Assembly (NCBI GenBank): GCA_034698045.1 | Contig: JAQGAU010000645.1 | Span: 1-25,322, forward strand | Direction: 5' to 3' | Length of the DNA stretch: 25,322 bases | Origin: Paramacrobiotus richtersi | Taxonomy: Eukaryota; Tardigrada; Eutardigrada; Parachela; Macrobiotidae | Shown: one piece after another, positions 11,480-20,930 of the stretch | Layout of the letters: the number at the start of each line of letters is the position of its first letter | Numbering within the stretch: the first letter of the stretch is position 1 | Notes under the pieces: model-generated | Told to the model about the DNA's origin: nothing | The model's database searches: none | Seen by the model: the letters and a program-made list of their open reading frames with translations, nothing else | Program-made: the position numbers and the translations under genes

Positions 11480-13389
11480 TTACGGTCGCGTACTCCACTT
11501 GCATGCCTGTCCTTTAAGTCTAAGGCATAGGTGTCCGTCACTTTGGAATGCAGCCTCCATTCCTGCAAAAAGCTAAGTGCATTAGTCTGCCTCAGTTTCA
11601 CAGACAACGCTATGCAACCGAGTAATCAAGCTCCCTGTGTAGTGTTTAAGGGGCGTCATACACAGAAAGTACTTTATGGTCAGAACTTTGCCAAATGAAA
11701 ACGTTACGAAATTGAAGAATAAATGCGGCTGTGAACGCGCAGAAATGGTGTTTATTTGAGAGTAAGGATCAGCAAGCTTACAATTCCCGGAGACACTTAC
11801 ATTATTAACACACGCCCGCAGTCTATCTATGTATTAACGTAAACGACGAAAGTTTAAAAGTCACTTTCTGTTTCGCTTTCATTCTTATGGTAGACAAAAC
11901 CAGGATGCAGCCATTTCGTTAAATTGCCCTACTAAGTCATATATATCTCACACGTTGCGAACGTTCTGCCGTGTTTCTGAGGATTAAAAAGGTTCAGGGT
12001 TTTAGCGTTTTTGATAGACCTCCAGTATCAGAACACGTGTATTTAGTACAGACTCTGTAGACATATTAAAGTTTTCAACCTGCCACGCGTCACAGCTGTT
12101 ATACAATATTCTGTCCTGCTACACGCACAGGCTCTACCATAGATGGAATCCCGTGCTATCATCTGGGTTACAGTCACACAACCTTGCTCTATGCTTCGTA
12201 AAGAGAGATGGTCTGAAAAATGGCTTACCAGCCTCGCCCCAAGCACACCACATCGGTCCATTGCTGTTGTACAGGCAGAGGTTCCCATCACCCTGCATCG
12301 ACAGGGTGTTCGAGCAAGATGACTTTTGCGGGGTTGCATTCCACAGTACACGATAAGTCATTGTCTCGTAAAGAACTACGTCCCCGTAAGGCTGCATAAA
12401 TAGGCATGTCGTCCCAGTTTCGGAGCAAAACTTCTCTCCAACATTGAGATAATCGCCATTTTTCATAACTCCGACTGAAGACAACAGAACCAATAAAAGC
12501 CGTCGCCCCTCTTCAGTTAGATGAGAATACTGTCCGTAAGACAATTGGTGAAAATAGGTTTTTATACGTACCCGGCACTTGGCGGATTTTGGGCTTTAGG
12601 CATCTCACTGCAAAGAGCTTCGCGTTCTCCAGACCCGTCTCGGCCAAATTAACGCGGGCCGACATATTTGCCTGCATAGTGCTGATTAATACAACGTCTT
12701 TCTTTACTGCGTTCACATCGCTTCGGACAGCATGGATATCGTTCCACGATGACTGTAAGTCTTGAATTTGGCCTGACATATTTGCCTGCATAGCGCTGAT
12801 TAATCCGACGTCTTTCTTTACTGCGTTCACATCGCTTTGGACAGCACGGATATCATTCCACGATGATTGTAAGTCTTGAATTCGGCCTGACATATTCGCC
12901 TGCTTAGCGGTGATTGATTCGGCGTCTGTTTTTGCTGCGCTCATATCACTTCGGACCGCACGGATTTCGTCTCTCGCTGACTGCAGTTCCTGGACCAATG
13001 TGTCAGCGAAGGCATACAATCCATTAATCAGCGTCATGTTTGACCTTGAAGGGGCTGGAACGGAATCCATGATCTGTCGCAATGACATGAGGCTCCCTAC
13101 AACATGATACACGATCAGTGTAATGTCCCGTCAGATCCGGAAAACCGCCCGCGGATTTTTGCTAGGTTAGAATTCAATTTACATGCATACGTATACACCA
13201 ATTATACAAACTGCACTACAATGTTTCCTCTTGTAAATGCACTAACACATTGCGTACTGCAGACTCAAACTGATCTACGCTTGAATATGGCCGGTACTAA
13301 GTGCTAGCAGGGAGATATTGTATGTTCTTACCTTCCGCACTGCAGCACATCATTATCGCCAAAATCATACAGGACTTTCGCAATTCCAT
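11480..13389 (-). CDS. Secreted coiled-coil, bulb-type (B-type) lectin-domain protein
   Basis: Four exons on the minus strand: 13389-13332, 13096-12572, 12474-12229 and 11562-11480; all splices are phase 1 and the total is 912 nt, 303 residues. Exon one gives a signal peptide (MELRKSCMILAIMMCCSAE). Exon two gives an amphipathic region built of 38-residue repeats containing QANMSGRIQDLQSSWN. Exons three and four form a bulb-type lectin domain: MKNGDYL, LFMQPYGDVVLYE, MQGDGNLCLYNSNGPMW and then AFQSDGHLCLRLKG with CKWS. This fold is known for mannose binding in plants and fish; here the ligand is unknown, and the repeats QxDGxLxL diverge from the classical mannose site. Splice choices are supported because acceptors TTGTAG and CAG, and donors GGTACG and GGTAAGC, recur in the paralogue at 14859-16274. 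An AATAAA follows. Likely a secreted oligomeric lectin; partner unknown. Confidence 0.85.
12640..12968 (-). repeat. 114-bp in-frame tandem repeats (coiled-coil units)
   Basis: Three units within lectin exon two: 12968-12855, 12854-12741 and a shorter third from 12740 to about 12640. Each encodes 38 residues (pattern DIRAVQSDVNAVKKDV, then QANMSGQIQDLQSSWN). Units two and three are the most alike; the first is more diverged. The paralogous exon at 15630-15926 holds only one unit. Confidence 0.9.
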
Positions 13390-14858
13390 CCTTCGGAATG
13401 ATTTTCTAGGTTTCGAAATTCTCAATTTCAGTCAATTGAGCTGGCTATTGTTCGCCGCAGGCTACTTTACGAAATCGAAAGTGTATGGAATAATGCAGTA
13501 AGGTACTGTAGACGAGTATGACTGCGGTGATTGGGATGGATAACAAACTAATCCAACAAAAACCCAAAACCAGTAACGATCTTTACTCTTTTATCTGTAA
13601 GACTTAGAACTGGTTCGTTGGTTGCTATGCATAGCGTACTGCCTTTAAGAGTTCGTACAGCTGAATGACTTTCAGTGATAAGCTGCTGGGCAACAAATTA
13701 TTATTAGTATACTTATGTGTTACGAAAGTCTTTGCAATGTTACCCCCTGTTAGCTTAATTTTGTTCTAGCTATGGTCGTAAGATACGGACTTGCATAACT
13801 CTTTTACAACAACAACAAGTCTTTGCAAATCTTCATGCGAGTCTTATAGTCTTCAACATTATGTAACAACTCCTTGAAAGTTTTGCGAGTTTCCGAAAGT
13901 CCTTTTATCTACGTAGTCTTATGTCTAGCAACAAGAACAAGTATTTGCAAAGGTTCAGTGCTTTCTAATTTGCTTGAAAAGCTTCGAAAAGTTGAACTTT
14001 TCAGCAGGAATCGGTTTCTAGCAGACTAGAAGCACTGAACCTTTGCCTTCCGACCATTTTTCCTCCAATACCTCATTCTTGATTTCTGAATATGAGCATA
14101 TAGGACTGTACTGCTCTGTTACAATCTGTTCGCATTCTATCCGGACGGGACTCCCCTAAATGTACATAAATGTAACGATGATTTTCAGCTGGAAGCACGG
14201 CTGACGACATTTTAAGATGACTTTGGATGTAAATCCATCTTTCAGTCAGCATTCTACGAAAAAAGGTAGCCTTGCCGAAACTGATTTAAAATAATAGCCA
14301 TATCGTGCACAAACGTACGCAGATTGGTTGAAAAAGTGCGCCATCCATTTGTGGCAACCAGCAAATGGATCCGGTGATGCACGAACGGACGACAATGGCA
14401 TTAAAGGTCCACTTTTTTGCTTTCGGTGCTGTGTAGGGTCAACAATTCCAGTCAACAGTACAAAGATTTTCCTCGTGCAGTCAACGTAGTTTGGCATCCG
14501 ACTGTCAGTGTTCTGCTTGTCCAGGCTTACATTCGTGACCTGCCCGCATATTCCTTGATAACTTCCGCAGTGTTTCCTCCAGTTTATTTTGCAAAATGTG
14601 AATTATACTGCCAGTACCTTAGCTGGCGACTGTTTTTTAGCGCTTAATTACGTGCTGTTCGGAAGAATGAACTTCCAAACCTTGTATTTTACTCAGAAAT
14701 CCAAAAGTCTGGGTTCGATGAAGCTTTTCGTACATCAATGGACGACAGTGGACATCAGTATATATACGTGACAGCGAATTTAGTTTTCATATTTCTCAAA
14801 TTTGGCTATCAACAGGCATTCAAAAATGTGTTTCCGATAGTTTACAATGCTCGCACAG
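13390..14858. other. Spacer between the intact lectin gene and its broken paralogue
   Basis: The first 54 bp (to 13443) are upstream sequence of the intact lectin gene and are conserved with 16275-16332. After that there is no recognised gene. Minus-strand frame 14246-14497 (83 codons, ATG) has no recognised domain. Direct repeats resembling AGTCTTTGCAA occur near 13727, 13817 and 13940, and a foldback occupies 13947-14046. Confidence 0.5.
13947..14046. repeat. 100-bp foldback with 20-bp arms
   Basis: GCAAAGGTTCAGTGCTTTCTA at 13947-13967 has its reverse complement at 14027-14046 with one base skipped. The interior holds a nested inverted repeat, GAAAAGTT and AACTTTTC. It could be a foldback element or encode a structured RNA. 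Confidence 0.6.
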
Positions 14859-16274
14859 TCACGGGCAACTTGTCCATTTGCATGTCTGGCCTTTATTTGC
14901 TGATGCCGGGTTTCTAAGGCACAGATGCCCATCACTTAGGAATGCAAGTTCCATTCCTATAAAAAGTCATTTTTTGGGGTAGTTCCCAGTTCCACACACA
15001 GCACTACAACTGTAAATAAGAAGATCAAGCTCACTGTGCAACTTCTGAAGAGAACTAGTGTTTTATAGCAGCTATTATACATCAGGATGTTTGCAATGCA
15101 GAAAAATTATACAGGGGAAGCCAAACACCCAGCGTTTTGTACTGATATTATCTCTGTGGGGGAGGGTTACTTGCGGTGGTTTCAGACGTGCCTTTGTAAA
15201 CAGTGGTTCCGGATAGAGCCACGTTTAGTAGACAATCTTACCCGTTGCAGGGTACTTCAATAATACATTAGACTTTTTGCCGCAAAGTCGGCAAAGAAAA
15301 AACTGCTTACCTTTCTCCCCCGGAGCAAACCGTTCGGTGGCGTCTGCACTGTACGCGCAAAGGCTTCCACCGTCCTGCATGTACATTGTCGTCCCACAGG
15401 TTAATCGCTTCACCGGAGCAGAACTCCATAGCACACGGTATGTCATTGTCCCATAAAAAACCATGTTCCCGAGGGGCTGTATGAGCAAGCATACTGCTCC
15501 GCTTTCTCAGTTTGTGTAAGTCATATATTATGCATTATGGTAAGAGGAATTCTGACCCGACAAAAATCCGGGTAGGGCGTTTTTTCAGGATCCAGCGGGA
15601 CACTAAACTGATCGTGTTTTCTGTTGTAGGAAGTCTGATGCTATTGAGACAATTGCCTGATTCCGTTCCGGGCCCTTCAAGGTCCACCAACACGCTGATT
15701 AATGGATTGTACGCTGTTGCTCATACGCTGGTTCAAGAACTGCAGTCAGCGAGGGACGAGATCCTTTGTGTTCGAACTGATGTAAGCGCAATAAAGAAAG
15801 ACGTCGGATTAATCAGCGCCATGCAGACAAGCATGTCACTCCGGGTTAGTTAAGCGGAGACGGGTCTAGAGGATGCAAAGGTCTCTGCGCTAAGATTCCT
15901 AGGGCTCAACGCTCGTCAAGTCCCGGGTACGCACAGAAGAACTCTTTTTATTCATTTTCCTGCGGCGAATGTTTTTCGACTAAGCAATGCCTAAAGAGTG
16001 CGACGGCTTTCAACGGGTTGCTGTTGTTACAGTCGGGGTTATGAAATCTGGTGACGTTCTACATGCTGAGGAGAAGTTCTGCTCTACTACAATGTTTCCT
16101 CCAATAAAATATGCACTCACACAAAGCGTATAGCCGACTCAATTGGCCACACGTCACACGTGTGATATGACCACTACCGGGTTAATGAGGAGGGTATGTT
16201 CTTCCCTTCCGCACTCCAGCGCATCGTCAGTATCGCCTAAAGCATACATGAAGTACAAGACTTCGAAATTCCAT
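14859..16274 (-). pseudogene. Broken paralogue of the bulb-lectin gene with internal inversion
   Basis: All four lectin exons are recognisable, but the middle is flipped. Minus strand: terminal exon 14956-14859 (AFLSDGHLCLRN, intact frame), the second half of the lectin exon 15506-15311 (LIQPLGNMVFYGTMTYRVLW, donor GGTAAGC kept), and exon one about 16274-16206. Plus strand: coiled-coil exon 15630-15926 and the first half of the lectin exon 16033-16082. The segment of about 15507-16082 is therefore inverted, cutting the lectin exon in two. Other lesions: in exon two a Leu codon is TAA (15851-15853); exon one has about 11 extra bases, an in-frame stop, and GG in place of the GT donor (about 16204-16205). 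The exon two acceptor and donor still match the intact gene. It cannot make the protein. Confidence 0.88.
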
Positions 16275-16332
16275 CCTTCGAAATGACCTTGTTGGTTTCA
16301 AAATTCCTCGACTTCAGTCAAATGAGCTGGTT
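16083..16332 (-). other. Duplicated 5' region of the lectin paralogue
   Basis: This stretch aligns in the same orientation with 13214-13443, covering intron one, the signal-peptide exon and 54-58 bp upstream of the ATG. Similarity stops in both copies right after GAGCTGG, which marks the outer edge of the duplication. The conserved upstream segment is a candidate core promoter and 5' UTR of the family, though no TATA box is evident. Confidence 0.65.
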
Positions 16333-18191
16333 GTAATGTTTATGGGTGTATCGAAACTTGGCGATCACGGACGTGGTCGTGACCGATAGTGGTTGTGGTT
16401 CTGCGTGACCTCTGTGGTCGCTCGTGGCTGCGGTTGTTTGTGGTCGATAATGACCCAAAAATCGTACAGCAGCGGTAGCCGTTGAATTTGACAGTAGCCA
16501 GAGCAGTTACTCCCCTCTCGGCAGAGTAAACCAAAACAATTGTTAGGGTACTGCATGCATTTATTGTAAGAGATATAATAATAATATAATGATAGTAATA
16601 TAAGAATGACAAGTGTTGGGTCGCGCTAGCGCGCAACCCATTCGTGTTTGAAATGTTGGAGGTTCTAAAAATGTATGAACATGCATGCACTAAAAATGTA
16701 TGCACATAAATAGACACGAGGCTAAAGGCGCATGGCATACTCATTTATTTATACATATACTTTGGTATACTGTAGAATATTTTGTTGTTTCTTCAGGTGG
16801 TACATACCCTTCCATATTTTCTACACAATATATGAAATTAATCCGTAAACTGTAAGAAATACCAGAATAGAATAGCTATACTGTGGAAATACTAAGCCTT
16901 ATATGCGTGGGTCACTTCAACTGACTGATATTTGTACTATTAGATCGCGCAAAAACGATCAGTGCAAAAGATCACTGACCGATTTTGCACTGATCGTATT
17001 TTTGCGAACACTGTTTTCTGTATGTTTAAAAACCGTTGCTAAGCTTTTTTCTGTGCAGAAAGACAGCATTTTTAGCGTATATTATTATCGCAACCATAGT
17101 GCACTTTGCATACTGTAGTGTGGTATTTTATCGAATCGCAGAGCTAGCCACAGGCGGACGCCCAAATGTTGGTGCTAATTCCTAAACGTTTATTTCCAAA
17201 ACTTGGTTACTACACTGTCTACACATAACGATCGTTGCGTAAAAAATCGTTAATCAACATTAAATTTCACTTTAATCTAATCTTCAATACCTATGCAAAC
17301 GTAATTTTGAGTAATTGGCGCTCCCCTCGTTATTAAAACAGCATGCTCGTAATGTCCTGCACATAGTGTCCCGGTTCCGCTCATATGAAAATATCTGTCG
17401 GTTTGGTAACGGTTCAAGTTTGTTTTTGCCCATTGGCTTGACCGAATGTTAAACGAATTACTACGTATACGCCACCTGTAATCACTCTCTTTGAAAAATT
17501 CAAAACTCGATAAAAAATTTCAAATCTGGAATTTTTGGAAAAACTCTCCGTACTGCACACCCTTGACTGAATGTCTTTGGACCTGAATTGATCAGATCTT
17601 TATAAACTGAAAGGTAAAAATGTGGTTCGAAACGGCGGAATCCGAGACGTAGAAATGTATGAATCTAGAGATATGCAGAGCTAAATAGAAATCATCATCG
17701 TAAAAAAAGTAGTAATAACGAAGAAAAGGTAAGAACAACGAGCGCCTTTTCTGCAGAGCGCTGCAACGTTGACCTCGATCTCGTTCTCTTGTGAGTCGAG
17801 GAAGCAAAATATCTTGTCGATACAAATCAGTGCGAACAAAACTTTAGTTACGGACAACAAATGATGCATGCACATTTTAGGCTTTATGACTGCATGCTGC
17901 ATTGCGAAAGGAACAGATTTGAACTAGATATCAGCCGCCATTCATGGCACATATTGGTATTGTTATGATTTAATATTATCATTTTACTTCAGCTGCCAAA
18001 GCCTTATCAAAGGCACTTATAACCAATACAAGGTCCTGCTGGCTGGCTATTGGGAATTTTTGATTATATTACTTGCGAGTTTAGCATTTCATGACTTTAG
18101 AGTATCAGCTGCAGGATCTGTAGCACAACGGCAAAATGACGGTAGTACCTTAACAGTCTTTGTGGCTCTAACTGCCGCGAGAGCGAAGTAA
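16333..18191. other. Spacer, no gene recognised
   Basis: About 1.9 kb. The minus-strand frame 16340-16744 (134 codons) is rich in low-complexity Arg, Thr and His near its end and has no domain. A GC-rich palindrome (GCGCTAGCGC, 16623-16632, flanked by GGGT and ACCC) stands in AT-rich surroundings. A hairpin lies at 16948-17006. Frames at 17592-17902 show nothing recognisable. Confidence 0.4.
16948..17006. repeat. Compact hairpin, 22-24-nt arms
   Basis: CGCAAAAACGATCAGTGCAAAA (16948-16969) pairs with 16983-17006, differing only by a two-base bulge; the loop is 13 nt. The shape and arm length resemble a small-RNA precursor, but a transposon terminal repeat pair would look the same. Confidence 0.6.
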
Positions 18192-18488
18192 CGGTCAAAA
18201 TTAATTACCTTTCTGCAACTGATACCGCTCTGTTTTCCGCCGGTGTTTGTGGTCAGCAATGACCTAAACATTACAGAGCGCCGCTCACTCCGTAACGTCG
18301 GTCGATACAGAATGATTCCTCAGGACACTGACACAGGAAATCCGATCAACCCCAAACGATTCGAACTGGCTGACAAGGCTGCAAGCCGTTTCTCTACAGA
18401 TGGACTGTCAAACTTAACTTATTCCTTGTTACATACTTATCTATACGCACTGCCTACTCGCTTTGTTGTTGACCTGAATGATTTTTAA
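18192..18488 (+). CDS. Possible degenerate or internal exon, function unassigned
   Basis: A 98-codon open stretch, closed upstream by TAA (18189-18191) and ending in TAA, with no ATG near its beginning. The translation includes VFVVSNDLN and then LLHTYLYALPTRFVVDLNDF. The arrangement 'hydrophobic strand + SND, about 55 residues, LxxxYLxALxxxFVV' loosely resembles the C-terminal core of fucosyltransferase folds (GT23 or O-FucT type), which would suit the neighbourhood, but no catalytic motif is present. It may equally be chance. No partner exon was found. Confidence 0.2.
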   Translation, partial: RSKLITFLQLIPLCFPPVFVVSNDLNITERRSLRNVGRYRMIPQDTDTGNPINPKRFELADKAASRFSTDGLSNLTYSLLHTYLYALPTRFVVDLNDF

Positions 18489-19913
18489 GTACAAGACTGG
18501 TTGCGGCGTACAAAATACGATGTTATGATACTAGAAATGGTTTGCCTGTGCAAGCACATGTGCGCGGTGGATGCGGTTACATAAAGCTCACAATTTTTTC
18601 AGTGGAGTTTTAGAAATTATGACTTACATGTGCAGTTTTCCGTGGAGACCAATGAACAATTTTACACATACTTTTGTAGTAACATCCTTAGGTGTGAGCG
18701 ACGATCCTTCATGGATTACGCTGTACATAGCAACCAACCAGCATCCTTAGCTATCGTGCCTGACTGCAGACATTTTTCCGTCATTCCAGACAGCGTCTGC
18801 TTGGATAAGGCCTCTTTATAAGTAAGAAAAACCATGGGCTGTTTTCGCGGGCGCGCTTGGTACATTCCCAACCAGCGGTTCAGCACATTACGCGGTTTTG
18901 TATCCTCAGTGTTCCTGTGGAACTGCGGAAGAGGCTGTTCTACACACCGTCTCCAGCTTTGTCTCAACGCCCAAGTATTACCACTGCCACCACACACTAA
19001 TTAGTTCAGTTTTGTGCCCTTGATGTTACATTGTTGCCACTGTGCCTTACGGCCACAGACTGGGATGTAGGTAACTGGTTTGGTAAATTTCGTATTTCGA
19101 ATGTCATCACCAGATAGATGGCAGAGGGGTCCCTTGATGCAAAAATCTCAAAGGTTAGGAGCAGAAAAAAGTTTCTTCCATTCAAATATGCGTAAATTGT
19201 GCTTTCCTGTTCTCGGCAGCTTACGCTGCTTCCTTGAGCGTTTTCTTCCGGTGATATATGCAAGCCGTATCGGCACTACTACAACCCCACGCCATACACA
19301 AACCGCGATCCCAAGCGAAAGTGGTGTAACCATCCGGGCGCTAAGTAGTAGTGTGGGATGTGGGACCCGCCGTTCAACTTTTGATGGGTTTCCGGATGGT
19401 ACCAAGTATCGGTCTCTGCCAGTTTTTAAAAATTCTGTCGTTCGCGGAAATTTCTTCACTTCACACGGTTCTGACCAAGAATGGGTCTATACCGGTTATT
19501 ATGGCAGTACTTGACGAATCTGAATGTTTTGGCTGTGCCTGACATATCATGTGGTACGTCATATGATTACTACTTGTCGATGTTAGCTAAGCCAGTTGAT
19601 TGTGGAAGCGACAGTCATTCATCGAGGATCTTGCTTCCAAGCTACAGTACTCGTACAAGAACAAAAAAATGAAATACCAGGACTATTATGCCTTCAGAAA
19701 ACATAGGAGCAAAGGTCATGTCCTAATAGTGGCATGTGGCTTTTCTGTTAAAATCTAAAGCGCTGTCAGAAAAAAAGCCGTGCAGATCGGTGCTTTTTCA
19801 CTCGAAACCGTCAAAGCCGAATATGAAATATGTTTAGGTTACATTCGGATAATGTGAGATGGATGAATATCACAAACTGCACGCGTGTCGGATATATTGA
19901 TTAGTACGTGAAG
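18489..19913. other. Spacer with weak transposon-like remnant
   Basis: No gene could be supported. Near 18884-18990 (plus) the reading YPQCSCGTAEEAVLH resembles the zinc-knuckle-like tail of LINE reverse transcriptases (pattern CxCGxAEExxxH), but the frame is broken on both sides. The longest frame here, 19080-19514 (plus, 144 codons from TTG), overlaps a 103-codon minus frame and has no recognised motif. Confidence 0.35.
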
Positions 19914-20170
19914 TGCATACTGAAACTCAAGCAGATATCCTAGAATTTTGGTCTTCAGTGCGTTTCCATTGCAGCATGGTACGGATGCGTACACATCTAG
20001 ACGAAAATATTAACCTCGCGAAGTGTTCTTTTGATATTTCAAGACTTTCGCTATCAAAGGGCATCCACGTATGTGTTCTTGATGTAACACAATGTTTGTT
20101 GAGGTTACGGTCGTCTACTTCATTTGCGTGCTTGTAGTTTACGTCTGAGACACAAATACCCAAGCGAAGG
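19914..20170 (-). pseudogene. Third lectin copy: relic of terminal exon and 3' flank
   Basis: Minus-strand sequence aligns with the terminal exon and 3' UTR of the intact lectin gene (11284-11562). Shared blocks include GACCGTAACCT, GTCTAGATG and TTTCAGTATGCA. The exon reads GYLCLRRKLQARK then stop, against GHLCLRLKGQACKW in the intact gene, and its first part carries deletions. No other lectin exon follows at 20171-20930, so only this fragment survives. Confidence 0.7.
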
Positions 20171-20930
20171 CAGCGAAACCCTCACGTAGTGCCCTGGTAC
20201 GCTAAGCCTAGTTTGTTGTTGTTGATAGAGTTAAACCTAATTTGCTGCATATTGTTGATAACTTGTTGCTGTTGGCATATAAACGGCAAAGTCCATACAG
20301 CTGCATACTGGCGCTAACATGCTGTAAAATATTGCAGTTGCCGGTGGCAACTGCGATGTTGTTGCACACGCAAAAATTCGCAGCCCATGGCTTTTCAAAC
20401 CCGGCTGCCAGCAAACAGTTTCCTGCTGCCGCGCTACAGCTTCGATACATGACAGTTTTACCATTCGCAGTTTAATTTTTTTTATCTTTCACGTTATAAA
20501 ACCTTGAGAGACTTCGCATGTGACATATTATGTCTCCGGTTCATTTTGTGAATTAGATAACGATTGGTTCCTGGGTTCTTCGGCTGCGCAAAAGTGTTAA
20601 GCCACAGTTTACATACATCAGGAAGTCTATTCCGCATTGTTTGAGACGAAAAAGCGCTTACCGCGAGCGAAGCCAATAAGAACACCGCAACTTCTAACTA
20701 GTGCTAAAAGAGCAGCGTGTGCACTACGATATGGGCAGCTAACTCGATGAAATTTTTGCATGTGTTATCATGGACCGTGCAGCCAGAATGCCAAAGTTCG
20801 CCATCGGTTTTGTAATACACTTTTTATATGGGCAAGCATTATCACAGTTTACTGCCATTGAATGACCAACAACTGAAAACCATCATTGCGGATATTCCGA
20901 AACATAATCGATCTTTCAAGAAAACATTTC
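20171..20930. other. Spacer upstream of the GT92 start
   Basis: No gene was recognised. A perfect 9-bp inverted repeat with a 3-nt loop (GCAGTTGCC at 20334-20342 and GGCAACTGC at 20346-20354) lies in it. The 5' UTR and promoter of the GT92 gene are expected here; no clear core element was found. Confidence 0.4.

Noticed and set aside
12002-12054. Alternative terminal lectin exon after CTACAG at 12055 (16 codons then stop)
   Set aside because: In phase, but it encodes no lectin-like strand and has no clear match in the paralogue. The exon at 11480-11562 keeps a QSDGHLCL strand and is conserved in both other copies.
12513-12571. Short 42- or 61-bp intron between the coiled coil and lectin domain
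   Set aside because: Acceptors exist there, but the stronger pyrimidine-rich acceptor ending at 12475 is matched exactly in the paralogue at 16032.
18884-18995. LINE-like CxCGxAEExxxH tail
   Set aside because: The pattern is suggestive, but the match is about 15 residues and the frame is broken on both sides; too little to call an element.
19080-19514. 144-codon plus-strand frame
   Set aside because: It begins with TTG, overlaps a long minus-strand frame, and has no recognised motif, signal peptide or splice partner.
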